From Bacillota bacterium (lineage in GTDB: Bacteria; Bacillota; Bacilli; Paenibacillales; UBA4045): a stretch of 63,370 bases of DNA. A program made the position numbers and the translations under genes. Where the stretch lies: positions 1-63,370 of the forward strand of contig JAEZQY010000068.1 of NCBI GenBank assembly GCA_023441055.1, in the 5' to 3' direction. The notes under the pieces are model-generated. The model had not been told where the DNA came from, made no database searches, and worked only from the letters and a program-made list of their open reading frames with translations. Below are positions 44,199-55,700 of this stretch, in pieces (within the stretch, counting starts at the first letter, position 1; each line of letters opens with the position of its first letter).

Positions 44199-44902
44199 AG
44201 TGGGTCCGCTTCCTGCCATATGACGTTAAGTCGATATCCAGCGCCTCTTACGGTCTCGATGGCACCTTTAATCCCAATGGATTCGAACTTCTTTCTGACG
44301 CGAGTCATATTCACATTCAGCGTATTCTCATCCACATAGGCTTGCTCGTCCCAGAGCCTTTCAAGTAGATCTTCGCGCCCAGCAACTCGCGGATAGCGTT
44401 CCATTAAGTACGCAATGATATCCGCCTCATTCTTGGACAAGGAAGTAGTTTCATTGCGAAAATGTAGCTCCAGTCTCTCATGAAACAATCGCAGCCCTCG
44501 AGTCTCCAACACGCGCTCAGCTGCATGATTCGCATATTCCCCATAAGCGCGTCGAAGCTGACTGCGAATCTTGGCCATGACCACCTCCGGATGAAACGGC
44601 TTCGTAATGAAATCATCGCCGCCATTTTCAAGTGCCATCACTTGGTCCATCTCGCCGACTCGCGCTGAAATAAAGATGACGGGGCATATGGATTCCATTC
44701 TAATTTGTCTGCACCAATAATAGCCGTCATAGCTAGGAAGATTAATGTCTAAGAGCACAAGGTCTGGCTTGTGTTCATGAAAGGTCTCCATGATGTTCTC
44801 AAAATGTATGGCTTTGATCGTCGTGTAACCATATTTATCCATATGGGATTCTAGATGCTCTGCAATTTTTGGATCATCTTCAACAATCATAATCTTCTGC
44901 AT
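44195..44902 (-). CDS. Bce-type OmpR-family response regulator
   Basis: 235 residues. Receiver with IMIVEDDPKI, phospho-Asp in LVLLDINLPSYDG, Lys in DFITKPFHP; winged helix with NEADIIAYLM and ETVRGAGYRLNV. First gene of the regulator-kinase operon; the palindromic operator is 55 bp upstream of its start. Confidence 0.95.
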   Translation of the reverse strand: MQKIMIVEDDPKIAEHLESHMDKYGYTTIKAIHFENIMETFHEHKPDLVLLDINLPSYDGYYWCRQIRMESICPVIFISARVGEMDQVMALENGGDDFITKPFHPEVVMAKIRSQLRRAYGEYANHAAERVLETRGLRLFHERLELHFRNETTSLSKNEADIIAYLMERYPRVAGREDLLERLWDEQAYVDENTLNVNMTRVRKKFESIGIKGAIETVRGAGYRLNVIWQEADPL

Positions 44903-44957
44903 CGTCTCTCTCCTTTACTTAGGAACATTATGACACAGATTAGAAAACACCATCAAC

Positions 44958-44973
44958 CTTACAGTGCTGTAAG
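44958..44973. promoter_or_regulatory. CTTACAGTGCTGTAAG palindrome, copy 2 (before regulator gene)
   Basis: Identical over 16 bp to 43199-43214. It lies in the divergent region between the regulator (minus) and the lipoprotein gene 45066 (plus), so it could act on either. Confidence 0.8.
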
Positions 44974-45065
44974 GGAATTGTAAGTGGAATCAATTTCTCT
45001 CCCAGTTTTGTTTGTATAGAATGTGTGTGGAGACATGCATTTATAACATGTGGAGGGTATACATA

Positions 45066-46499
45066 ATGAAGAATAAATGGATCAATTGGGTAAGAACAGC
45101 TTTTCTTCTGTGCATCGTTCTTGTAGTCCTGACAGCATGCATGGGTGGAGGCGAAGGCAATCAACCATCTGGTTTGTCGGGGAATGAGAGCAAGGAAGAA
45201 GTGACGCTGAAGGTTACATTTTGGGATGAAGAGCTATTCTACCAGAAGTACGGAAGTTTGTTCGTGGCACAGCACCCGAATATTCAATTCGAGGTGATAT
45301 CGACGGATGAGGTCTGGTCTACTCCGGGGGAGGATCCGCAACAATTAATCGTACAGTTGGTGGAGGAGCAGAAGCCGGATGTGATTATGCTGGAGCCATA
45401 CTTGCTTGCTCCGCTCATCGAGGAAGGGTTGTTGTATGAGTTGGATGGTGTGATACAGCAAGATGGTTTCAGCTTGGAAGGGATGCTGCCTGCTGCTATA
45501 GATCAACTGAGATGGATGGGCAGCGGCAGGTTATATGGGCTGGCGCCAGCATTCATGGAGGATGCCATCTATTACAATGCGGATTTGTTCGATCAATACG
45601 GCGTGCCCTACCCACAGAATGGGATGACCTGGGATGATCTGCTAATGCTGGCCGAGCGGTTTCCAACAAGCGGAGCATCCGAGGACCGGGTGTATGGCTT
45701 GCAACTCTATACACGCGAAGGCGGGGCCGATTACATGCTCCGAACCGGTATGCAGAGCGGCTTACAAATCTCGGATCCCCATACGGGGAAGATGACCCTG
45801 TCATCGCCAGCATGGATTCAAATCGCGGAGGATGCGCTCCGGTATGCGAAGTCGGATGCGGTTTATACCTATGATCCGATGGCGATGAATGAGATAGAAA
45901 CCTACGAAGATGTGATCCGGCAGGATTTGTTCTTTATGAAGCGAATCGCGATGAAGGTTGCCGACAGCTATTATATGAGCCAAATCCAAAGTGCGCAGAA
46001 TACGCTTAAGGAAGAGAGTATCGCGAACTGGGATGTAGTCACAGCTCCGACAAGCCCGGAGGCACCGAACCAATCCTCATCGTTCTACTTACCTGAGGTC
46101 TATGCTGTTCATGCACAGTCCGAACACACGCAGGCTGCATGGGAATTCGTGAAGTATGTCAACTCAGAGGAATTTGCTAAGCTGACATCTCGTTCCTCTG
46201 TTCTCAACGGACTGCCGGTGCGAACCGAATATATCCGCAATGAAGAAGGGATTCAGATGGAGGCATTCTACACCCATTCGCCTATATTAACAGTAGGGAA
46301 CGACTACGTTTATGAGTTGCTGCAGCTACCCCAGTCATTCGTTATATCTTTCTACGAAAGCTTAATGAAGCAATGGGAGAAGATGATGAACGGGGAGTCG
46401 ACGATAGAGGATGCGCTGCGTGTGATTGAGAGTGAATCGCAGGCTGCCCTTGATGAGGCGATGATGGAAGCGGGAGAAGTATGGGGGGCGGAGTTTTGA
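45066..46499 (+). CDS. Extracellular solute-binding lipoprotein (family 1)
   Basis: 477 residues from ATG 45066 (TGGAGGG upstream). Lipobox VLTAC. Family-1 binding-protein features: VTLKVTFWDEELFYQKYGSLF, KPDVIMLEPYLLAPLIEEGLLYELD, and AAWEFVKYVNSEEFAKL. No permease or ATPase gene follows, so it is an orphan binding protein, possibly a sensor partner. It is divergent from the Bce-type operon. Confidence 0.92.
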   Translation: MKNKWINWVRTAFLLCIVLVVLTACMGGGEGNQPSGLSGNESKEEVTLKVTFWDEELFYQKYGSLFVAQHPNIQFEVISTDEVWSTPGEDPQQLIVQLVEEQKPDVIMLEPYLLAPLIEEGLLYELDGVIQQDGFSLEGMLPAAIDQLRWMGSGRLYGLAPAFMEDAIYYNADLFDQYGVPYPQNGMTWDDLLMLAERFPTSGASEDRVYGLQLYTREGGADYMLRTGMQSGLQISDPHTGKMTLSSPAWIQIAEDALRYAKSDAVYTYDPMAMNEIETYEDVIRQDLFFMKRIAMKVADSYYMSQIQSAQNTLKEESIANWDVVTAPTSPEAPNQSSSFYLPEVYAVHAQSEHTQAAWEFVKYVNSEEFAKLTSRSSVLNGLPVRTEYIRNEEGIQMEAFYTHSPILTVGNDYVYELLQLPQSFVISFYESLMKQWEKMMNGESTIEDALRVIESESQAALDEAMMEAGEVWGAEF

Positions 46500-46659
46500 G
46501 ATCAAACGCCGAGGCCTAAGGATACGGAGGATATCAAAGCCTGGAAGACAGATAGATGTATGGGGTCATTGTGTGCTGAATTTAGGTGAAAGATGATATT
46601 AGGTATAAGGGAGCGTTGCTATAGTTATAAAGGTGTGTTTTGTGAGAGGCGATCATTTC

Positions 46660-46676
46660 TTTACCTAGATTTAACC
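46660..46676 (+). promoter_or_regulatory. Second direct-repeat motif, copy 1 (to giant surface protease)
   Basis: TTTACC 46660-46665, TAGAT, TTAACC 46671-46676. Hexamer starts are 11 bp apart. Candidate -10 elements (TAGATA or TATGAT) lie about 18-22 bp on. It starts 97 bp before the gene. Confidence 0.7.
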
Positions 46677-46756
46677 TTGGAAACCTATATTGATAGATAT
46701 GATTAGGACAGTTGAAACCTAATTGTGGAATACAGGTGCCGGGAGATGAATGTACA

Positions 46757-49700
46757 ATGAGACGATTTCGGAAGCGAATATCATGGTTGTTGGTTATAGT
46801 GATGCTCATAAGCGGGAATGTATCGGGGCTAGAGGGTAGCCTTGCGCAAGGCGTTCATAGTGATCATGCTGATCATATAATAACGGAAGCGGTTGTCCGA
46901 CTCCAAGATGGTATGAATGAGTTGGAAGTCAATGAACTGCTGGGGGCGTTTGCGCCTTTATCTATCAAACGAATACATGATCGTTTAGTAGTGCTCGACT
47001 TCGGAACTAACGTGGAGTTGTCAACAACAATCGAAGCTTTGAATGAGCATCCCCATATTGTATATGCGGAATTAAATCATAAGATCACAGCCCAGCAGAC
47101 TACCAGTGATCCGATGGTGATCGATCAATGGGGGCTGGATGCGATAGAGGCTGAGTTAGCTTGGCAACGGCTCAGCATGGTTCAAGCGCAAACCCATACG
47201 GTTTCGCGGGCTGTGTATGTAGCGGTACTGGATACGGGTGTGGATGTGAATCATGAGGATCTGGCGGGAAGGATCATCCCGGGTATTAATGTACAGAGTG
47301 AAGATCATCCAGATGATATTGCGGATAACAATGGTCATGGAACGAAGGTTACAGGTGTCATCAATGCGATCGCAGACAACGGTATCGGAATCGCGGGTGC
47401 TGTTGGTAACGCGCCTGTGTTTGTTCTGGCTGTTAAAGCGCTGAATGATGCTAAGGAAGCGCGATTGGCGGATATCTATGAAGCGGTGCGCTATGCGGTC
47501 GATTGGCGCGGTCCGGCGGGTGAACGTGTGCGGGTGATCAATATGAGCTTCGGCGAACGATTCACTGAAGTGCCGCAGGTGTTGCTGGACGCAGTCCAAT
47601 ATGCCCATTCGGCCGGGGTATTGATGATAGCAGCAGCCGGCAACCACGGGGAGGATGTAAGCGGATATTACCCCGCAGCCTTCCCGGAGGTTATCTCTGT
47701 AGGAGCTACAGGATCGGATAATAAGTTGATCGCTGCTTCTAATACATCCGCGGATGTGCAGGCGCCTGGAGGGAGTATTGTATCCATCGCAAGCGGTGAT
47801 CGATATAGCACTTCATCAGGCACCTCCATTGCATCAGGCTTCGTAACGGCCGCGGCGGCCCTAATGTTGTCAATGAACCCAGAGATGTCCGTTAGCGAAG
47901 TGCGCCAATCGGTGTTGCAAGGACAACCGTTGCGCGAATGTCCCCCAGACGAAGCGGATGGGTCGGCGGCATGCCCAGTTCTGAGTATGGAGCATGTATT
48001 GGCCGGCGCGGGTATCGGACCTGCGATACCATCGCATGACTTGCATCCGTTCGCAGGAAGGGGTTTGACTGAGGAGCCATCGATTCTTGACAATCCTAAC
48101 CTACGTACGGTAAGGATTAGCGTCGATGAGGAAGGCAATGAACTATCGAACCCACTGTCGACAGCGGGACGAATTAGTTACAACCAATTCGTTGTGCATA
48201 TGCAGCAGAATCGGATCGTTCTTCACGATCTGATAACAGGTGCGCATGCGTATATCGATGTAACGAATGAAGGTGAAATCAGTAATGGCGGTACGTCTCT
48301 CGACCCGTCGATTAGCAGTGACGGCAACCGGATTGTGTATACAAGTTCAGCGACAAATCTCGGTCTAACGGCTGGTGGGCGGACTCAAATCTATATACGG
48401 GACCGCGCGGCGGGCACGACCAAGCAAATTAGCCTCTCTACTGATCGCGAGCAGGGCGGCAATGCGAATAGTCGGAATCCATCGATTAGTGCCGATGGGA
48501 AATTCGTCGTTTTCGAAACGGAAGCGACCAATTTGATGGATACCAATAACGGTGCGACTACTAATTTATTCGTATACGATGTGGAAGCAGGAGAGATCAT
48601 CGAGATGATTGCAATTGGTGCCCCTACTGGACTAATTGTCACAGAACAGCTCCGTCCTTCTCTCAGTGGAGATGGGAGTAGAATCGTATTTATGACATCG
48701 TTGGACAACCTTATTCCCGGCAGGGCGAGCGGGGTGAGGGATATTTATCTGTACGATCGTGATGCTGTCAGCGATAAGTTATCACTAATTACCACGCAAT
48801 GGGATGATAACGAAGTCGATGCAGACAAGAATAGTAATACCGGCGCCAAGATAAGCGCCAATGGTGAAGTGATTGTTTTCGGTTCAACTGCGACGAATTT
48901 GGTGGACCTTCCCGCGAGCGAGCACGCTCAAGTCTATGCGCATTATTTATCAACAGGAACGACGGAATTGGTTAGTGTATCTACAAATGGCAGCGCAGCA
49001 GGGAACAATGTAAGCTCGTCCATTACGATTTCTGACGACGGACGTTATGCGGCATTTCAATCATCCGCGTATAATTTGTCGACGCCGGTTCATACGGTGC
49101 AATATGCATTTCCTTACATTAGAGATTTAGTTAAGAAGAAGACGATCCGCGTGGGGTCGAACAATAGGGGAGAGTATTATAACGAGCCAATTGCGGTCCC
49201 ATCCATTAGCGGTGATGGGCGCAGCATTGTTTTCCAATCAACGCGGGCTAATAGCACTCCGAACTTTGTGCCTAACGATACGAATGTAAGGGCTGACCTG
49301 TATGTGGCATATATCGGTTCGGATCCGCTAGATGTACCTGTGTGGAATGACAGATTGCTGGATGAGCTAGAGGTTGGTCCAACGATGGTGAAGCTTGGTT
49401 GGATGCCTGCATCAGCTCGAGAGGGTATCAAATACTACGAGTTGATTCAGGATGGAGCATTCATCGGTAGTGTGGCTGGAGATAGAACGTCAGGTATATT
49501 CAGGGGGTTGGAGAAAGAAAGGGAGTATACGTTCCACGTAGAAGCTGTTGATCGTTACGGCAACAGAATCGGCAGCGAACCAATTACACTTACGACGGCG
49601 GAGAAGATGGCCCCGGTCATGCAACCACGTGTTGTGGAGAGCTTCCCTTATGCGCTCCGATTGGAATGGGATCGACCTGCGAATGCAGATCCAGATGCAG

Positions 49701-52700
49701 ATTTGATATACGAGCTTTATCGGGATGGCAGCACGGAAAAAGTGCATTCAGGTTTTATTGGGAATCGGATTACTGATGAACAATTCCTAGATGCGAACGC
49801 TACAGCTTCGAACACGTTCAGCTACCTTGAAGCGGAGACTACGTATCATTATCGTATCATTGCCAGTGATAATTATGGTCATGTATCAGAACCTGTCGAA
49901 TTGTATGCGACAACCTCAGAGGCTGGATTGGGCATTACGACAGACCGGGTGAATCATCCGAATGGAGATCCATTCATGACGCAGGTCAATAATTCTACGA
50001 TGAGTGCGGATGGACGGTATATCGTCTTCACCTCTCATGGCGGATTAGATAATGTAACGAGGAATCCCTCAAGTCAAGTGTATCGGCTTGATCGGTTTAG
50101 TGATGACAATAAACTGACACTGATTAGTCATGTGTTTGGCAACCCCAATGAGGGTGGAAACTATATGAGTTCTTCGCCATCTGGTGCTTCGCGATCAATA
50201 AGTGCAGATGGGAAGAGAGTTGTGTTCTATTCCAATGCCACCAATTTGTTGGAGGATGGTGTGTATGATAACTTCAGTCTATATCTGTATGATGAACGGG
50301 GCGGTTCCCCGAAGATTTCACGTGTGAATCTAAAACTCGACGGTACAGGTACCAACCATGAATCAGCCATGGATGCCTCCATTAGCGCAGATGGACAGAC
50401 GATCGTGTTCGTTACGAGAGCCCCATTAATACCTTCCCACGAAGCTGGGAAGACAGCGATATATGCTTATGATGTAGATGCGCAGACAGATAAATTGAGA
50501 ATAATTAGTCAGGGCCATGATCCGATAGCCAGTGAACAGGGCTCACCGATCCCACAAGGTATTCCTGACTCACCGGTCATAAGCGGCGATGGGCAGACGG
50601 TCGCCTATATGATTGAACATCCAAACAAAAGGACCCTAGTCTACGTGCAGGACCTTGTGACGAATGAGACAGTACGGATAAAGCAGGATGGTGACAGAAG
50701 TGAGTATAAATACGACCAGCCGAGCATTAGTGAGAATGGTCGTTATGTAAGCTATGTTCACCACTTCCCTTACAATACGGGGGGGCAGGAAAACTATCGT
50801 GCTTATGTGTATGATCGTGTGGAGAAGACGAATGAACTCATATCCTGGAATTACCACGGGAATTATGGCGTGGCATCTCAGTTTTATGCGCAGCCAACGC
50901 TAAGCGCAGACGGGCGATACGTGGCCTATGTGTCGAATGATAAATCCGTTGTGCCGCAATATACTGCGGGTAAGCATCAAGTTTATCTATATGATCGGAT
51001 GGCTGAGAAAACCTATTTAATCAGTCAATCAACTGCCGGGGTTGCGGATATTTCGGGTAGTACTGTTCCGAACATTGCTATGGTCAACGGAACAATTCAG
51101 GTCTCTTATGAGTCCAATAGTATGGTGATAGGTGATCCCGCAAGTTTTGATACGAATATCTTCGTGACAACCTTCGCGCCTTCAGTGATGCCGCAAGAAC
51201 CACCTGTGTGGACATTAGGAAGTAAGTTGGAGGCTTCGCAAGTTGGAGCGACTTCGCTGCGTCTCAGTTGGTCTGGCGTGTCATCTCCGACGAGTGCGGT
51301 TACGAGCTACTATATTTATCAGAACGATAATCCTGTACCTATAAGAACGGTGGCGGGTACCGAGCAACTGGTTACCATTACGGGGTTAACATCGAATACC
51401 ATGTACGATTTCAAAGTGGAAGCGGAGAATGCCGGTGGACGAACGACTACAGGTCCAACGATTGCCGGGGTGAGGACTGCGGAGTTGTCGATCGAATCGG
51501 TCACATGGCATATAGATAACTACTCCAAATTCCGCAATGTGGCACCACAAGGCGGGAACCTTGAGATTACGCTCAAGAGTCAACCATCGTTGGCCGAGGC
51601 GACGGCCCGTATTCAGTTTGAGCGCAATGATGAATCAGATGTAATCATAAGAGACATCGATTTAGAAGAAGCAAGCGATCAACCGGGTGTGTATGTCGGA
51701 ATCTTCCCAATAGAGTATGGCATGACCAGAATACGCAGCGTGCAAGGGTTGATAACGGATGCCTTCGGTAATGAAGGTATCCCTGTTGACGCAGAGCGTT
51801 TTCTGCCGATGGATGTATCTGCGCAGATAGCCGTTTCCCTGGAATTTGATCTGCCTAGTGGTGCTGCTCTTCCGCCATTAGAATTAGCGGTTCAACTATG
51901 GAGCGCTAAGCATCAAACGGGCGACTATGTTCAATCGCAAGGAAACGCCGCTGTGGATTTTATGCATGTGGTCCCAAGTGATGATTATGTTTTGGAAGTG
52001 TACGAGAATGGGGTATTGCTTGCTCGTGAGAGCGATGTCACAGTAGATGCTGGCGGCCTGGCGAATGTAACGATTCCCGTCTTGTTATTACGTTCATTCT
52101 CCGTACTTGTCGTTGATGAGTTGGGCGCACCGCGTGCGGGGGAGCGAGTCACGATAACAGCTGCCCATAATGGCCAAATCGTTGGCACTGCCATCACAGA
52201 CCAGCTTGGCATGGCGTGGCCTTTTGGGAAAGCACGTTTACAACAAGGAACAAATGTGCAGATACGTGTTGTAGGAACACGCCTTCTATATGAAGGAATG
52301 ACGGACATGGAAGCCGAGGTTCCTGCTCTGATGGGTGAAACAGTCACCGTTATCAGGAAGTTCGCGACTGAGTTTGCTGAGACAGGGACTGTAAGAGGAA
52401 CGGTTGTGGATCAGGGAGGACAGCCCATTGCGGGTGTTCGAGTAGCGATTCTTCATTCTGAGCTGTTCCAGAACTTCGCTCATTCAGACCCATTCTATGG
52501 CGAGACGAATGAATCCGGTGTCTTCACCGTCGATGTGCCAAGAGGCCGCGCTACGATACAATTATTAAATGATGACTATGTATTTACGAGAACATCACCT
52601 GTAACTTCCTTGATTAATATTGTACAGGATGAGACAACGGAAGTGGCATATACCGGGGAGTTATTGCAAGACTACACCTTGAATTTGGACATTATGATCC

Positions 52701-55700
52701 AACATTCAGATCCTGAAGAGGTACCGCTAAACATAGCGGAACTGATACGTTCCGGTCATCTCAGGGTAGAAGTATCCAATCTAGATGCTGCCTCGAATGG
52801 GGGGCAATCAAGTGTTGTTATTACTAACACCTATCATAGCTTCAAGGCGAAGCATGGTGATCGTATTGAGATTTCCTTCAACGGATCACAAGCGGGACTA
52901 TCGAATGGTCTTCAAGTAATTGTCGTAGGTGCTGAGAGGGATTATGTTGTCCCTATGGAACTGACGCGATATGGGATTCCGATTCACGGCGTTGTCGAAT
53001 TCGATGGGGCATTCCTGCTGCTTGAGGCGAACTTGTACAAGCTCGACAGCTCTGGTAAACGTGGTCCTAGCGTGTCGAAACAAGTATTCAGAAATAAACT
53101 TGATCTGAGTGTACGCGCACCTGCAGCAGGAACCTACTTGTTACAAGTGGCCAAACAGGAACATCCGCAGGCTGTTGGCGAAATGATAATCGATGTTCAT
53201 GACGTAGCGTCTGTAAATATCGGCGCGATCAGCTTGTCTGAGGGGAGATTTTTCGCGGGGCGGGTAGGGAATGGCATCCAAATGGTCGGCGCAGAATCTA
53301 CGGTAGGAATGGATGTCAACTTGCGAGTTGCGTATCGTAATGGGACCGACGACAGTAGCGGTACGCACGAAACCGCTAAGGATGTCGCGATGGTATTAGA
53401 CCTTCCGCTTGGGATAACTATCGTTCCGAACAGTATTGTGGTGAACGGTGTTCCTTATTCAGGATCTTCCGAAACAGTGAACATCGGGGATCTTGATCCA
53501 GGCGAAGAGGGAGTTGTTGTTCTTAAGGTTCGAGTGCCTGCTGATCAACCGGATGGTGACGAGCGAGGTTGGGCAGTTACGGCTCGTATGCAACATAACG
53601 AAGGAATAGAGACGATCGGCACGGTTCATCTGGACGCCAAGCCGGTTACGATTGCAGTGCCTGAACGCATCATTGATTTAACTGTACACGCAACTGGTTA
53701 TGCGCCTGCCGGCAGTATGGTTGATATTTATGGAGATGGTGTATGGGTTGGACGTGCACAAGCATCTTCAAGCGGATACTGGTTTACCGAAGTTGCATTA
53801 GGTTATGAGCAGGATATCCATTGGTACGAGATTCGGGCAGTTGCCACCCTAGGGGAGCGTACATGGCGTTCAAGTGAAACATGGGTGTTGTATAATGTGG
53901 ACCAACCCCATGTCACAAAGCTCACCTTATCGATGGGAAGGGACTTCTACAACAGATCCAACGAGCATGAGGTAGATATAACGGCTGGCGTCCATCCGTT
54001 TCCATACTTCCTGCTAACAGCAAATCATATCTATGTTGAATTGCAGTTTAATGATGTTACGAAAGTACACAATGTAAGGATTCGTATGGAGGGACACCCT
54101 TCACAGAAAGCGATCCTATATAATGGCAAGTATTATGCAGAAATTAAGAGGGAGGATTGGCTGCGTATAACGCCAGGATATATTTATGTTGACTATGATA
54201 CGGAAGGCGATCCGCCAGTGTGGTTAGCTGGATCCACTGCCAGTTTGTTGAATGATGAGGAAGAGGATTTCTTCGATGAACATCTACTTGGTGCGGATAT
54301 CATTAGGTTGTCAGATGATGTGGGAATCCATACGGATCGGGTCTCTGCCATAGATCGGTTTCATGTGGAAGTGCCCCGATTGCATGATCTGGAGGGAACT
54401 TGGAGATTTCACACACAAACCGAAGTAGAGGAAGAATTGTTCGGGGATACGTATGAAGTGAGAGGCGTCCCGATGTCTGCAAGCGCGTCGGTATCTGTTA
54501 ACCGGGATACGATCAGGGCTTCGGGAACAATAGGAATCGATCCAGCGGATCTTGCAACATTAGATAAGTCAGCTCCGACTTGGTCAGCCGACCCGAAAAT
54601 TATCATTTCAGCAATAGGTACGGATTCCGTCACGCTAGAATGGACACCTGCGATCGATGATTTATGGTTGGTACATTATCAAATTTATAAGAATGATCAA
54701 TGGGTGGCTACCGTTGCAGGCAATGTAACAGCATACACGGCAGAAGCCTTAACACCGGGACAGCCATATAAATTCTCAGTCAAGGCAACGGATATCGCTG
54801 GGCGTTCCACGTCAACGATGCTACAGCTAGATATGATAGCTGGACAACCTATAGGGGTTTTGGACACAGAGCAACGGCGAGCATTCGCTGCTATCCAAGA
54901 AAGGGTACTGACGGAGAACCCAGGAATCGTCCGTGGCGCATTGTGGAATAAATTCAAAGTGGCTGTAGATTTTGCTGGTAGGGTAAAGGCGGTACATGAT
55001 ATCGGAAGTGGCAGTCACCCGGAAGATCCTGATATTCAACGATTAAAAATGAAATTAGAGCAACTAAACGCCTGCTCCATACCCGAGGAATACAAGGAGC
55101 ATATGGAGGACATGGTTAATATCGCGGAGGAATCCGCGGCTGCAGGTCAAATCATTAATGGCTCTCTATCGACAATAGGTTTAATTGGTTCTTTCTCTGG
55201 TGTTGGTTTTATTCCTGCAATGGGCTTAGAAGTTGTCAGTTTTGGAATCGGTAAATCTCTGGCGAAGGACAAGAAAAAGATCGTCGATCTGGTTGAAGAA
55301 TCGCTCGATAGTTGGTTAGAGATGCCGGAAGCAGATTGCGAAGATGAGGACCCGGACATTCCTCCACCAGGCACAACTCCACCGGTTGACGATCCGTTGA
55401 GAGACGATGATAAACCGGATGATAAACCAATTGCTAAGCCTGTATTCGTGTATGACCCAAGCGGTTATGTGTTCGAGGCTGTCGAGGACAATCGATTGGA
55501 AGATGTACTTGCAACGATTATGTACCGCGAGGATTCTGCGGATCCATGGGTATTTTGGGATGCAGAATGGTTCGGTCAATTGAATCCTCATTATACGAAT
55601 GTTGAAGGACGTTACGGATGGGATGTTCCTTCGGGATTGTGGCAGGTGATTTATGAAAAGGATGGGTACGAGACAGCCTATAGTGAAGAGCTGCGGGTAT

